DNA of 64,000 nt from Desulfopila sp. IMCC35008. Its GTDB lineage: Bacteria; Desulfobacterota; Desulfobulbia; Desulfobulbales; Desulfocapsaceae. Location: assembly GCF_010646885.2 (NCBI RefSeq), contig NZ_CP050700.1:4366501-4430500 (forward strand). The letters are read 5' to 3'. A program made the translations under genes and the position numbers. The notes under the pieces were generated by a model, which searched no databases, was not told the origin of the DNA, and was given only the letters and a program-made list of their open reading frames with translations. Below are positions 1 through 8,468 of the stretch, piece by piece (within the stretch, counting starts at the first letter, position 1; every line of letters starts with the position of its first letter).

Positions 1-304
1 TATTCATCTGCCCTGTCTGTGAACCCTTGCATAGCCACTCGTTTGCTATGCGGATAAAGAGCTTTACCTCCACCACTGCCTGGAAATCAAAAATTTCCTT
101 GCTGACAATTTCATAGCGCCAGTTCTCCGGCTGCAGGATCTCGTTGACCGCATCAAAAACGTACTGCGGTTTGAACCCGTACCTGACCTGGCCGATGACT
201 TTGCCATCTCTGTCTTTGAACATTACCTGCTGCACCGCTTCGGAACCGAAGCTCCGGATCTTTGCATTGATCTCCTTCACTGTCTCTGAAAAAGTTTCTG
301 ACAT
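1..304 (-). CDS. Rad52-like single-strand annealing protein, N-terminal part (runs off left edge)
   Basis: Reading the minus strand from an ATG at 304 gives 101 residues without a stop to the window edge. A strong Shine-Dalgarno (GAGGAGGAAACAGC) sits just before the ATG. The sequence includes VFDAVNEILQPENWRYEIVS followed by an alternating hydrophobic segment (AVVEVKLFIRI), which resembles the core of Rad52/Sak-type annealing proteins of phages and SXT-like elements, where a similar '...LNEVFGPxNWSYE' motif occurs. Family assignment is by motif memory only. It is divergent from the transfer operon starting at 816. The C-terminal half is outside the window. Confidence 0.45.
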   Translation of the reverse strand, partial: MSETFSETVKEINAKIRSFGSEAVQQVMFKDRDGKVIGQVRYGFKPQYVFDAVNEILQPENWRYEIVSKEIFDFQAVVEVKLFIRIANEWLCKGSQTGQMN

Positions 305-815
305 TGCTGTTTCCTCCTCGTCGTTGATAGGGAGGGAAACAACAATACCCCTGGCGGGAGTATGAAATTTCACTCCCTGATAATAGGGTTTGATACGTCT
401 ATGAGGAAAAAAGTCACAGCGAGGCACAACAAGGTGCTGCATCAAAAAGACGCAATTCTCCTGGACGATTTTCTATGGGGAAAAAAAGAGCGCAGAACTA
501 TTCGTAAATCAATTCTGCTGGGGAAGTTGCCTGGGTTTATAGCGGGGAAGTTCGCCTCTGCGATTAAACTCTGCTGACCAGACGTGCCGTTCGGCTTTAA
601 AAAGGTTCCAAGGGTCATCCACAAAACAAAAGAGGTTCACTTCTGTGATTAAACATTTTGTCTGGATCCCAGCTAGTTCCCGACTTTGCGGGGTTACTTG
701 AAAGAATCAAGTGGAATAATGCTTAAAAATTATCCCTTTTTTCAAAAAAATCAAAGAAAAATGTTCCGCCCCTGGAAAAGAGTATATAGGAGGGAATTTT
801 TTCGGAGCGGAAACT
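305..815. other. Divergent intergenic region with an imperfect direct repeat
   Basis: About 510 nt between the Rad52-like gene and the NusA-like gene, with no convincing gene. It holds two related segments, 548-576 and 632-660, sharing TTC-C-TCTG-GATTAAAC with the same spacing. They could be regulator sites for the divergent promoters. The short possible ORFs here lack ribosome binding sites and recognisable sequence. Confidence 0.4.
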
Positions 816-1568
816 ATGGATGCAATATTCCACCAGGTCATAGATGCGTTCGTCGATAAGCACGGCTTGAGCAAAGGGCAGGTAATAGCTGAAATTGAGC
901 GGACGTTCTCCTCAATGCTGTCACGCTGGCACCGGAAAAACGTGGTGGTTGTTTTCACAGGCGATCAGCTTTCAGCGCTTGGCTACCACGATGATAGCGG
1001 TGGGCCTGCCCAGGTACCGATTGATATAAAGACCATGCGCGGATGGAACACCATCAAAAGGATATTGGACAGGAATCTCAGTACAGCTGCCTGTCTTGAT
1101 GAGGTCGGCAAATACAAGCGAAAGGAAAAGGATATTGTGTGGGGAGAGGTTATCTCGCGGGATGAAACAAGCCTTGGTGTTCAGTTGGATATAGAATTTG
1201 GAGTTGATCTTTATGGTACCTGTCCTCTGCAATACCTCGGTAGACATGAGCGGGACCAAATGCTCATAGGTGACAAAAAAATCTTCCATATCAGGCGGGT
1301 TGAATCTGTCATGGTTGGCGATATCCCTCGAACACAGATCACCATCGACCGGGTCTCCAAAACCCTTGTGGTCAAGCTGCTCAGACAACAGTTGAACCCG
1401 AAGTTCAAGGATATCAAAATTCGCTGTGCCAAACGGTATGTGGGGCATAAGAGCTTTATTCAATCCAGCATGTATTTACCCAAAAAAGTGATCCTTCAGG
1501 CGGCGGAAGAGTTAGGAGAGCATATTCAGGTGAACGTGATCCGAGAGAGGAAATTCCAGAACCCATGA
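816..1568 (+). CDS. NusA-like protein in a conjugative-transfer operon
   Basis: 250 aa. The N-terminus (residues 1-35, VIDAFVDKHGLSKGQVIAEI) aligns with the NusA N-terminal RNA-polymerase-binding helices ('...VSNEKALPREKIFEALE...'). Residues about 120-175 (WGEVISRD...IEFGVDLYG...) read like an S1 RNA-binding domain. Residues about 178-245 (ITIDRVSKTLVVKLLRQQL...IKIRCAKRYVGHKSFI) match the layout of the NusA KH1 domain. Bacterial NusA is around 400-500 aa, so this is a compact form without the second KH and acidic repeats. The stop overlaps the start of the TraD-like gene by 4 nt, so the two are translationally coupled. Inference: an element-encoded transcription elongation or antitermination factor for the long transfer operon. 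The fold assignment is by eye. Confidence 0.55.
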   Translation: MDAIFHQVIDAFVDKHGLSKGQVIAEIERTFSSMLSRWHRKNVVVVFTGDQLSALGYHDDSGGPAQVPIDIKTMRGWNTIKRILDRNLSTAACLDEVGKYKRKEKDIVWGEVISRDETSLGVQLDIEFGVDLYGTCPLQYLGRHERDQMLIGDKKIFHIRRVESVMVGDIPRTQITIDRVSKTLVVKLLRQQLNPKFKDIKIRCAKRYVGHKSFIQSSMYLPKKVILQAAEELGEHIQVNVIRERKFQNP

Positions 1569-2911
1569 TATTCAAACGCAAAACAAACAACGAGTGTGCG
1601 GTTGAGCTGGGAAGCGGAATTAACCTGGACGCGCCTGAAACGATCATGCAGATCCGGTATCCGGACAGTTACAGGAAAGCACATTTCTGGTGTTTCGGGA
1701 CCACCAGGGTCGGCAAGACTAGGGCAATGGAAAACATCATCGAGCAGGACATTCGTAAAGGGTATTCGGTGGTGGCCATTGACCCCAAAGGCGACGCCGA
1801 CCTGTTCTCCAAAATAGTCCAGGTCGCGTTCGCGAACGATCGCCAGCAGGATCTCATGCTGATAAACCCGATCTTTCCGCAATATAGCGCGACCCTCGAT
1901 CCCCTCTCTTCTTACTACATGGTCGAGGAACTGGTTGCCCATATCACAGCAGGGGTAACAATCGGCAGGGAACCATACTATTACAGCGTGGCTTACGAAG
2001 TGAGTTTGCTGGTCGTACAGTCCCTCATCATGCTCGCCCGGGCTACTGGTCAAAAACCTTCGTTTAACCTCAGCGATATCAAAAACAATATCGGTCATGA
2101 CGACCTGGCTGCACTCAAGGAAAAACTCGACTACATTGATGATCCGGAGGCTGAGCAGCTTTCAAGAGATCTAGCTAAAATTCTGGTTACCCCGGCAGAA
2201 TTCAACTCTAAAGTGGGCAGTTCTCTTCGTGTAGCCCTCACCGAACTGACCTCCGGGAATATTGGAAAGATTATTGGCAACGCTGAAGAGGACCGATTCA
2301 TTGAGCGACTTGAGGCAGGAAAACCGGTAATTCTTGTTGTTCAGCTTGGCTCGCTGCTGACTAAACGTGCAGCATACTCAGCAGGGAAAGTGCTTATATC
2401 CATGCTTCAGGCCTTTGTCGGCCGCAGGTATTCAAGCGATAAAAGGGTTACTCCCCCACTGGCATTGCATATAGACGAAGCTCAATCTGTTCTTTATCAC
2501 GGTATCGAGGATCTTTTCGCAAAAGCCGGTGGTGCCGGGATCTATATCCATGGATACTGTCAATCCATCAGTCAGCTCTATTCAGAAATCGGTCAGGATC
2601 GGGCCAACACCATCCTTGATAACTGTAACACCAAGCTGTTCATGCGGGTACCGGATACCAAGACGGCAAAATATATATCAACACATCTAGGTGAGAAGCG
2701 TACCTATAGCCCGATTATTTCTCTTGGCGGTGGACTCTCTATTCGTGAAACAGAAGAAACCCGGATCAAACACACCGAACTATTAAACCTGGCTCCCAGA
2801 CAATTTTTCCTCACCACCTATTCCGGGGTATACCGAGGAGTAACCAGGGATGTATCAGAGGCCTCTATTAAGGTTGTATTCCCTGATGTACAGGGGGGAC
2901 TTCAGTCATGA
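1565..2911 (+). CDS. TraD/TraG-type conjugative coupling ATPase
   Basis: 448 aa P-loop ATPase of the VirD4/TraD superfamily, which brings the relaxase-DNA complex to the type IV secretion channel. Walker A is GTTRVGKT (about residue 46), and Walker B is LALHIDEA (about 300). It has the DPKGD motif (about 75-79) and the late segment (DNCNTKLFMRVPDTKTA) typical of TraD/TraG. It lacks the two N-terminal membrane helices of full-size coupling proteins and is shorter than the usual 550-700 aa, so membrane anchoring may come from the small membrane protein at 4314. The start overlaps the NusA-like stop (ATGA), and the stop overlaps the next start (ATGA). Confidence 0.8.
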   Translation: MIFKRKTNNECAVELGSGINLDAPETIMQIRYPDSYRKAHFWCFGTTRVGKTRAMENIIEQDIRKGYSVVAIDPKGDADLFSKIVQVAFANDRQQDLMLINPIFPQYSATLDPLSSYYMVEELVAHITAGVTIGREPYYYSVAYEVSLLVVQSLIMLARATGQKPSFNLSDIKNNIGHDDLAALKEKLDYIDDPEAEQLSRDLAKILVTPAEFNSKVGSSLRVALTELTSGNIGKIIGNAEEDRFIERLEAGKPVILVVQLGSLLTKRAAYSAGKVLISMLQAFVGRRYSSDKRVTPPLALHIDEAQSVLYHGIEDLFAKAGGAGIYIHGYCQSISQLYSEIGQDRANTILDNCNTKLFMRVPDTKTAKYISTHLGEKRTYSPIISLGGGLSIRETEETRIKHTELLNLAPRQFFLTTYSGVYRGVTRDVSEASIKVVFPDVQGGLQS

Positions 2912-4305
2912 TCAGTTTTAACGGGCTCATCATAGCTGCGATTGGCACTCTACTCCTTTATATCCTGAGCATTGTGGTTTTTGGCAGGAAAAAGCAGACA
3001 GGAGATGTTGGTCAACAGGAAATACCCCTCAGTGAACTTGCCGAAATCTGGGCTGAAAGTAAGCGCACCGGCCAGATTCATATCAGAGACATCGCCCCTC
3101 TATGGCGAAAAAGTACAATCACCGAAGGTGAACGCTCTGAATATACGTTCAAATATCCCGAGGTTGATGACTGGTTTCATACCAACATTTCAGACCAACC
3201 CTGGTTCAACCAGGCAGAAGCACATAGGGAAATCTGTTACCAGCTTTTAAGAATGCTTGAAGCAGAAGATCCATCCCCGTCAGTTGTAAATCCCTCCAAC
3301 GATGTTGAAGCCTCCTGGGATACCAATACCTACAACATGCTTGGCAGGACATCACTTCTTGACCACAGCCTACATGTAGCCGAGCAAACTGTCGCTCTGT
3401 TGATAGATGCTGAAGCTCATCACGTCATCCCCGATGCCATGGTTGCCGCGTTGGGACATGATATCGGCAAACTCCCCACCAATAGAACCCATTTATACAG
3501 TCTTGGTGAGCACCCTCTGGCTGCAGGCAGAGTACTTGCGGAGACTAAGCTGTTTGGGAACCTCTCTCGAAAAGAAGAGATTTCCAGGGCAATCAAGCAC
3601 CACCATATGAGGCCTGAAGGGCTAATCGGTAAAATCCTCAAAAAAGCGGATCAGAAAGCCAGGCAGATGGAACTTGAAGATGCTGTAAATCAACAGAAAC
3701 AGCAGGCAGAGTCAGGTGAAGAAACCGTCGATGAGGCAACGCCTTTGCCTGCAGCAGAAAACAATCTGGCAAGACAGGCTGATGCGGACATTTACGGTAG
3801 GGATGAAAAAGTTGATTCGAAGAACAAAACCTCATCAGGGGCGATTAACCAGATAAATATCTCAAGCTGGTTTGAGCCTGACGCATTTCTCGATGAATTA
3901 AAACCCTATATCAACCGGCTTGAAGGAAGGAGGTTTAAGGCATTCTCAATGCCCAACGGCTATGTCTATTTTCAAGCCAGAGCCATTGAGGAAGTAACAC
4001 GAAAATTGGCTGAAAAAGCCGATGCAATGGACATTGCCACCATGGCAGACAAAGACAAGTCCATGCAAAAAGTCCTCTACAGTGTGGTGGAGCAATTTCG
4101 GACCGGTCATGACATGATCGCAAGAGACCTGATCAAGGATCAGTATTTCGGCGGCTATTTCTCCATTAAAATGCAGAGCGGCAAAACGATGAAAGGCTAT
4201 TTCACGCCCTTTAAGGCTGAACCATTTGGCTCCATAGCTGAACTGGAAAATAGCAAAAAAGGCATCCTCAAGAATTTTGTATCCGTAGACGTGTATCAGA
4301 GCTGA
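2908..4305 (+). CDS. HD-domain TraI_2/MobH-like relaxase candidate
   Basis: 465 aa. One N-terminal membrane helix (residues 5-25) is followed by a soluble part. Residues about 145-235 carry HD-hydrolase motifs: LLDHSLHVAEQT, ALGHDIGKLP (the HD pair) and a downstream HHHMRPEGL. Conserved aromatic and charged text near the C-terminus (about 310-370, WFEPDAFLDELKPYI) resembles the C-terminal domain of the TraI_2 proteins of SXT/R391-type elements. In that family the HD-like fold is part of the MobH relaxase. A lysine- and glutamine-rich linker (about 245-300) separates the halves. It lies directly after the coupling ATPase, the usual relaxase position. An unrelated HD phosphohydrolase cannot be excluded. 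Confidence 0.6.
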   Translation: MISFNGLIIAAIGTLLLYILSIVVFGRKKQTGDVGQQEIPLSELAEIWAESKRTGQIHIRDIAPLWRKSTITEGERSEYTFKYPEVDDWFHTNISDQPWFNQAEAHREICYQLLRMLEAEDPSPSVVNPSNDVEASWDTNTYNMLGRTSLLDHSLHVAEQTVALLIDAEAHHVIPDAMVAALGHDIGKLPTNRTHLYSLGEHPLAAGRVLAETKLFGNLSRKEEISRAIKHHHMRPEGLIGKILKKADQKARQMELEDAVNQQKQQAESGEETVDEATPLPAAENNLARQADADIYGRDEKVDSKNKTSSGAINQINISSWFEPDAFLDELKPYINRLEGRRFKAFSMPNGYVYFQARAIEEVTRKLAEKADAMDIATMADKDKSMQKVLYSVVEQFRTGHDMIARDLIKDQYFGGYFSIKMQSGKTMKGYFTPFKAEPFGSIAELENSKKGILKNFVSVDVYQS

Positions 4306-4313
4306 GAAAAACC

Positions 4314-5012
4314 ATGGCAGGAAAAGACGATTACAGCACAAACACCACAATTATCCCTCTTGGCGGCAGCGGCGTATACAGACCACGCAATATTATCAGT
4401 GCCATTTCCGAGATCCAGCAATTCTACGTCATCGAAAGTCAAGGGCAGGATATCCCCTCTGAATTTCTGACGCTGGAAGGGTCCTTGGATCTTTTCAAAA
4501 TCGGGATGAGAAGCGGATTTAACGAAGGACTGTTTATCCTTCTGCTGTTCCCCATTTTCTCTTTTTACCTACTGCCTTTTGTTCTCAATACTTCAGATCA
4601 ATTTGCCAAAAGCATGGTGACGCTGGTCCCCTACCTTCCTCTAATTATCAATACCGTACTATGCGTCTATATCGGCAGATACTACGTCGGAAACATAACC
4701 AGGCGTGCCATCAACTCACTGTTCATTGGGAGAGGCATGGTGCTGCTGCTGAAAGGGTTCCTGATCTATGTGATCTACCAGATCGTCTACAAACTGAGCA
4801 CTCCTGAATATGTCTGGGCTGTATCACAGAAATTCAGTCAGCCGGAGAAGATATACCAAGGCTATTTAGAGATCCTTCCGGAGCTGGTTCCCCTGGCCAC
4901 GGAGACAGCAGTAGGGATGTGCTTTGCAGCCATCCTACCGTATATCGCCTCGTATATTCTGGATAAATGGAGACTACATAAAGCAAAGAAAAATATGGAA
5001 ATGATACAATAA
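4314..5012 (+). CDS. Four-helix membrane protein of the transfer operon
   Basis: 232 aa, not recognised. Four predicted membrane segments lie at about residues 67-90 (LFILLLFPIFSFYLLPFVLN), 103-127, 143-165 and 187-215. The first 65 residues and the lysine-rich C-terminus are cytoplasmic-like. It sits 8 nt after the relaxase-like gene in the same operon. Small membrane proteins in this position often anchor the coupling protein or relaxase, and the TraD here has no membrane helices of its own; that role is inference. Confidence 0.6.
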   Translation: MAGKDDYSTNTTIIPLGGSGVYRPRNIISAISEIQQFYVIESQGQDIPSEFLTLEGSLDLFKIGMRSGFNEGLFILLLFPIFSFYLLPFVLNTSDQFAKSMVTLVPYLPLIINTVLCVYIGRYYVGNITRRAINSLFIGRGMVLLLKGFLIYVIYQIVYKLSTPEYVWAVSQKFSQPEKIYQGYLEILPELVPLATETAVGMCFAAILPYIASYILDKWRLHKAKKNMEMIQ

Positions 5013-5034
5013 TCTTCACTTAAAGGAGATGGAA

Positions 5035-5415
5035 ATGACAGAACAAAAATCGGCCACGGAGAATGGAAAAAACGGAAACAAACGCAAAAAACCAACCCGA
5101 GAAGAAATATTGGAACGAAAGATCAACATGGCAAGAGAAAGAGGGGCCAGGGTGATAAAGGTAAATTCGCCCCTGGGATCGATAATGTTCAATGTACTGC
5201 GTCAGTTTGATCAGGCCTATGCAAGCTTCAAAGGCAAGCTCGGAGAACCAGGTGGTATTTCCCACGATGACGGTGCTCAAATGATGGCAAAGGCAAGGGA
5301 TATAACCGTAGAATTTTCCGATCTAACCAGAGATCTGAGCAAGAAGATTGGGTTTCGTTACTACACTCCTGAGGAATTGAAGGCCATACAGGTGCTTGAT
5401 AAAGCAGACGAATGA
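5035..5415 (+). CDS. Small basic protein of the transfer operon
   Basis: 126 aa, unknown. The start was chosen at 5035 rather than at the in-frame ATG at 5029, because the AAGGAG at 5023-5028 is then 6 nt from the start instead of touching it. The N-terminus is rich in Lys/Asn/Arg (residues 1-35), which suggests nucleic-acid binding or an unstructured tail. The rest is predicted helical, with no Cys or membrane segment. It lies 22 nt after the membrane protein and probably belongs to the same transcript. Confidence 0.55.
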   Translation: MTEQKSATENGKNGNKRKKPTREEILERKINMARERGARVIKVNSPLGSIMFNVLRQFDQAYASFKGKLGEPGGISHDDGAQMMAKARDITVEFSDLTRDLSKKIGFRYYTPEELKAIQVLDKADE

Positions 5416-5438
5416 TGCATGCCTACTGAAATTAATTC

Positions 5439-5777
5439 ATGTCTAAATCAGAAACCATAAAAGCATTCCTGAAGAACAGTATCCCCATTAACCCTCCGTT
5501 GCCGGTAGACTTCTATGATACCCCAAATGATGAACGTCCTGCTTGGCAGATCGAAATCCTATGGGGCAGGCCGTTCATTGAAACAACTTCCTTCTTGGGA
5601 AAGGAAGAGTTTCGAGAAAATTGGTACAAACACTGGCCTTCAGGCATAAGGTATGAGGCTAGATGTTTGGACGGTGGGGCATGGGACAGACCCACCGTCT
5701 GGGGAATGTTTCCCAGCCTTGCTGAAGCCATCGAATGTTGTGAAAAGGGACCGGTTTGGAGAAAACTGATTGGCTGA
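5439..5777 (+). CDS. Hypothetical protein, last gene of the transfer operon
   Basis: 112 aa, no recognised family. Tryptophan-rich (AWQIEILWGRPF, ENWYKHWPSGIRY, DRPTVWGMF), which suggests a small alpha-beta fold binding a peptide or nucleic acid. There is no clear Shine-Dalgarno before the ATG, so the start is uncertain. It lies 23 nt after the preceding gene. The next 230 nt hold no supported gene and mark the end of the transfer operon. Confidence 0.5.
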   Translation: MSKSETIKAFLKNSIPINPPLPVDFYDTPNDERPAWQIEILWGRPFIETTSFLGKEEFRENWYKHWPSGIRYEARCLDGGAWDRPTVWGMFPSLAEAIECCEKGPVWRKLIG

Positions 5778-6009
5778 TGAAATGTGAAAATATGAATCTG
5801 AATATCAACAGCTCTCACTTGATCGAATTTGCAACGGGGCCTCAATTGCCATGCTTATAATAGCCGACAATATCGTATTCTTATGTACACGCCTCATCTC
5901 TGTAGTTCTATCATTACGAGAACAACGAGAATCAGGAGACCAAAAGACTTGCGAAGCAAACGTGAGATTTTGAACAAACGTTTCACGATTGATAACCCAC
6001 TTTTTTTGA

Positions 6010-6351
6010 CTACACACTAAAGATATAACGTTGCTGCATTGTTTTCGTTTTGAAGACTAATGCTGACAACAGCGTTACCAACGCTACCGTTCCCAAAATT
6101 ACAGTCAAACGGGTTATCGGCTGCCCATTTTCCAAATAGAGACAAATGAAAACAGTGAGAGTTCGTATCCACTCCGCCGTGTACACAAGCATAGCACCAG
6201 TCAACAACCGAGGTGTCCAGCGGTTTTTAACGAAAAGCATGAACAACAGAAAAAGACATGAGACCGCGAGATATGTCGATCCGTAACGATAAAGGTGAGC
6301 TGCCATCAGCAAAGAGCTTAGTATTAATGGCATACAGGTTAAAACGATCAT
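6010..6351 (-). CDS. Small integral membrane protein
   Basis: 113 aa, unknown. Three to four hydrophobic segments: residues 1-17, 26-42 (YLAVSCLFLLFMLFVKN), 50-72 and 80-100. A GAGG ribosome site lies 8 nt before the ATG. A CRP-type palindrome (6381-6396) sits 30 nt upstream. It points the same way as the next cluster but is separated from it by over 100 nt. Confidence 0.5.
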   Translation of the reverse strand: MIVLTCMPLILSSLLMAAHLYRYGSTYLAVSCLFLLFMLFVKNRWTPRLLTGAMLVYTAEWIRTLTVFICLYLENGQPITRLTVILGTVALVTLLSALVFKTKTMQQRYIFSV

Positions 6352-6380
6352 CTATTGCCTCAAATTTATTCGAAAATTCC

Positions 6381-6396
6381 TGTGACCACAGTCACG
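6381..6396. promoter_or_regulatory. CRP/HcpR-type palindrome
   Basis: TGTGACCACAGTCACG is an inverted repeat matching the general CRP-family pattern TGTGA-N6-TCACA, at one base off. It lies 30 nt upstream of the membrane-protein gene that starts at 6351 on the minus strand. HcpR regulators of sulfate reducers use such sites; which regulator binds here is unknown. Confidence 0.35.
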
Positions 6397-6462
6397 ATTC
6401 AAGTTTAGTGAGTTTTTGTGGCTAATGTTGGCCTGTACGAATATCCCCCACTGCCATCCAGA

Positions 6463-6705
6463 TCAATAACCAACCCCGGCAGAAGAAACATTGCCGGGGT
6501 CAAAGGCGTGACAAGGCGTTACCGCATAAACACAGCCACATTCTGGGCAGCGTGCCTCATACGTCTCCATCTCAAAAGGGTTCCTGCATTCGCCACAGGT
6601 TACTGAAAGCGGAACCGGTGTCGGTTGTTCGGCGAAACCCATCATTCGTACTTTGTCAACTACCTGCCGTCCGTTCTGAAAACTTCCGTTGCATCCATCG
6701 TGCAT
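6463..6705 (-). CDS. Small zinc-ribbon protein
   Basis: 80 aa. The ATG at 6705 is preceded by an AGGAGG box. The second half has CGECRNPF and CPECGCVYAV, two CxxC knuckles about 16 residues apart, typical of a zinc ribbon (rubredoxin-like or transcription-factor type). It follows the ABC ATPase gene by 25 nt and is probably the last gene of the 9694-6463 operon. Function is unknown; a metal-carrier or redox-sensor role is plausible from the context only. Confidence 0.6.
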   Translation of the reverse strand: MHDGCNGSFQNGRQVVDKVRMMGFAEQPTPVPLSVTCGECRNPFEMETYEARCPECGCVYAVTPCHAFDPGNVSSAGVGY

Positions 6706-6730
6706 GTTTTCCTCCTGTAAAAGAATGGTG

Positions 6731-7753
6731 TTAAAAAGAAAAATATTCCAGTGATTCACCCTGCCTGAGCATCTGGCGCATTGACTGCACCTTGCGGTCC
6801 AGGGCTTCAATATTCGATAAAATGGCCCGCTCACGGTTATCGGTATCGATAACTTTGTGGATACCGCCGTTCTTTATGACGATGCGCCTATCCCCCATGA
6901 GCGCGAGCATAGGGTCGTGTGTGGCCATAAGTACGATCTTGTCTTCGTTAAGCAGGAGTCTCAATGCTTTTTTACGATCTATCCCAGCATTTTCTATCTC
7001 GTCAATCAAGACGATGGGAGACCTGCTGAGGATGGCGGTGTCAGCAATCATAAGTGCCCGGGACTGGCCTCCGGAAAGGGAGGTGATGGCGGTATCGGGC
7101 GTAAACTGTTCACCGGCCAGTTCATTGGCCTCATGAATGATATTTTTTACAACCTCATCCGCATTATTCACCATACGACTGTCTGCATGAAGCCGGACAA
7201 ACTCTTCAACAGTGAGATCCATAACGAAGTTCATGTTCTGTGAGAGCTGCGCAACGAGCTTATCCGAGGAGCTGAAGCGCCATTTCGGGTCCGGTTCTTT
7301 CCCATTCACCAAGACCTGCCTGCTGGTTGGCGTGTCCTTTTGCGCCATCCACTCAATATCTGCCAGCAGCCGGCTTTTGCCAGACCCTGTGGGTCCGACA
7401 ATGCAGACTATCTCGCCGCGCCTGATGGTGAGTTGTTCAAACTGTTCCGGCGTACCGCTCTTGTCGGTTCCCGGATAGAGAGTCACCTCAGATACCGAAC
7501 GATCCTCTCCGCCGCCGATAAACTGCAGCATCTGCTCGATGTAGGCAACTATACCGGCTGTTAGAGTTTCTGTATCAATTGCCTTGTCTTCGACTTCATC
7601 GGGGTCGAGGCCTGCGAGCAGGGTCGGTATGGTCACTGTCTCGTCTCCGGTCAGGTTCAAACCCTGGCCGGCAAGGTAACCGTTCAGAAAAGGATATCGT
7701 CCGAACAGGTCTTTTATTCCCAATGTCTCAAGTTCTTGTTGTATATGGTCCAC
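6731..7753 (-). CDS. Stand-alone ABC-type ATPase without permease
   Basis: 340 aa; the start is GTG at 7753 with AAGGA upstream. Residues 1-95 are a helical N-terminal extension (LFGRYPFLNGYLAGQGLNL...), possibly another DUF1858-like helical domain. A complete ABC nucleotide-binding domain follows: Walker A GPTGSGKS, signature LSGGQSRAL, Walker B IVLIDEIENAG, then an H-loop (ATHD). There is no membrane domain and no permease gene nearby, so transport is doubtful; soluble ABC ATPases often drive enzyme maturation or reductive activation. It belongs to a minus-strand set with the G3E GTPase and the solute-binding-like protein. Confidence 0.75.
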   Translation of the reverse strand: MDHIQQELETLGIKDLFGRYPFLNGYLAGQGLNLTGDETVTIPTLLAGLDPDEVEDKAIDTETLTAGIVAYIEQMLQFIGGGEDRSVSEVTLYPGTDKSGTPEQFEQLTIRRGEIVCIVGPTGSGKSRLLADIEWMAQKDTPTSRQVLVNGKEPDPKWRFSSSDKLVAQLSQNMNFVMDLTVEEFVRLHADSRMVNNADEVVKNIIHEANELAGEQFTPDTAITSLSGGQSRALMIADTAILSRSPIVLIDEIENAGIDRKKALRLLLNEDKIVLMATHDPMLALMGDRRIVIKNGGIHKVIDTDNRERAILSNIEALDRKVQSMRQMLRQGESLEYFSF

Positions 7754-7775
7754 AGTTACTCATCCTTGTCCGGTA

Positions 7776-8468
7776 TTAGGTGTTCAGGTTGATCTTGCGT
7801 ACGTTACCCAGCTGGTATTCATCTCCAATCCGGGTCTCACCAAGGCAATAAGAACAAAGCGCAGATGGCATGGGGAAACGGAGTTGTTTCCCTTTAACGG
7901 TGTCTACGTGGTCTTCCTCACGATAGATAAGTGTTCCCAGCTCAAAAGCCCCTTGGCCGGTAAGGCCGTTGATATGCAGGATCGTGGCCTTGGGGTTGAC
8001 TGAATTGACACGGCTGGCAAAAACTTCACGTTCAGCCTGGGAAACGATATCACCCTTGGTGATAACGACCACATCCGCACTTTTCAACATCGGTCCGATT
8101 TTTTTCGGGGTATTAATGCCGCTGAGATTGTCGATAACGCAGACCGCCCCAATTTCTTTGATATAGGGTGAACAGCGATTGCACAGGCCGGCAGATTCAC
8201 TGAATAAGAGATCGAATCCTTGCGCCAGCCCCCACTGGGTTACCTCTTCAATATTGGAGACAAAGTAGTGGTCTGGACACAACGCACCTGAAAGCCCCTT
8301 GCGTACGGGTATGCCGGCCTTTTCATACAGCAGGTCATCGTCAGTTGTGAGGCAGTCGAATTTGACCACCCCTACCTTGACGCCTTTTTTTCTCAACGCG
8401 TCAGCCGTCTTCAGGATAACAGCAGTTTTTCCCGATGAAGGCGGGCCGGATACTGTTACGAGATTCAT
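7776..8468 (-). CDS. G3E-family GTPase (HypB/UreG/CooC-like)
   Basis: 230 aa. P-loop GPPSSGKT (residues 8-15), a Walker-B-like stretch (FDLLFSESAGLC) with Cys residues (LCNRCSPY), and a TKGD specificity motif (about 138). SIMIBI-class G3E GTPases insert nickel, cobalt or other metals into enzymes. The C-terminal CSYCLG is a possible metal site. The start ATG overlaps the upstream stop by 4 nt, and GGGGAGG is the ribosome site. No hydrogenase, urease or CODH gene is nearby, so the client is unknown; the divergent hcp genes (Fe-S-O cluster enzymes) are one candidate. Confidence 0.75.
   Translation of the reverse strand: MNLVTVSGPPSSGKTAVILKTADALRKKGVKVGVVKFDCLTTDDDLLYEKAGIPVRKGLSGALCPDHYFVSNIEEVTQWGLAQGFDLLFSESAGLCNRCSPYIKEIGAVCVIDNLSGINTPKKIGPMLKSADVVVITKGDIVSQAEREVFASRVNSVNPKATILHINGLTGQGAFELGTLIYREEDHVDTVKGKQLRFPMPSALCSYCLGETRIGDEYQLGNVRKINLNT

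Noticed and set aside
5829-6020. 63-codon frame on the plus strand
   Set aside because: Arg/Thr-rich text without a ribosome site; looks like random open sequence after the transfer operon.
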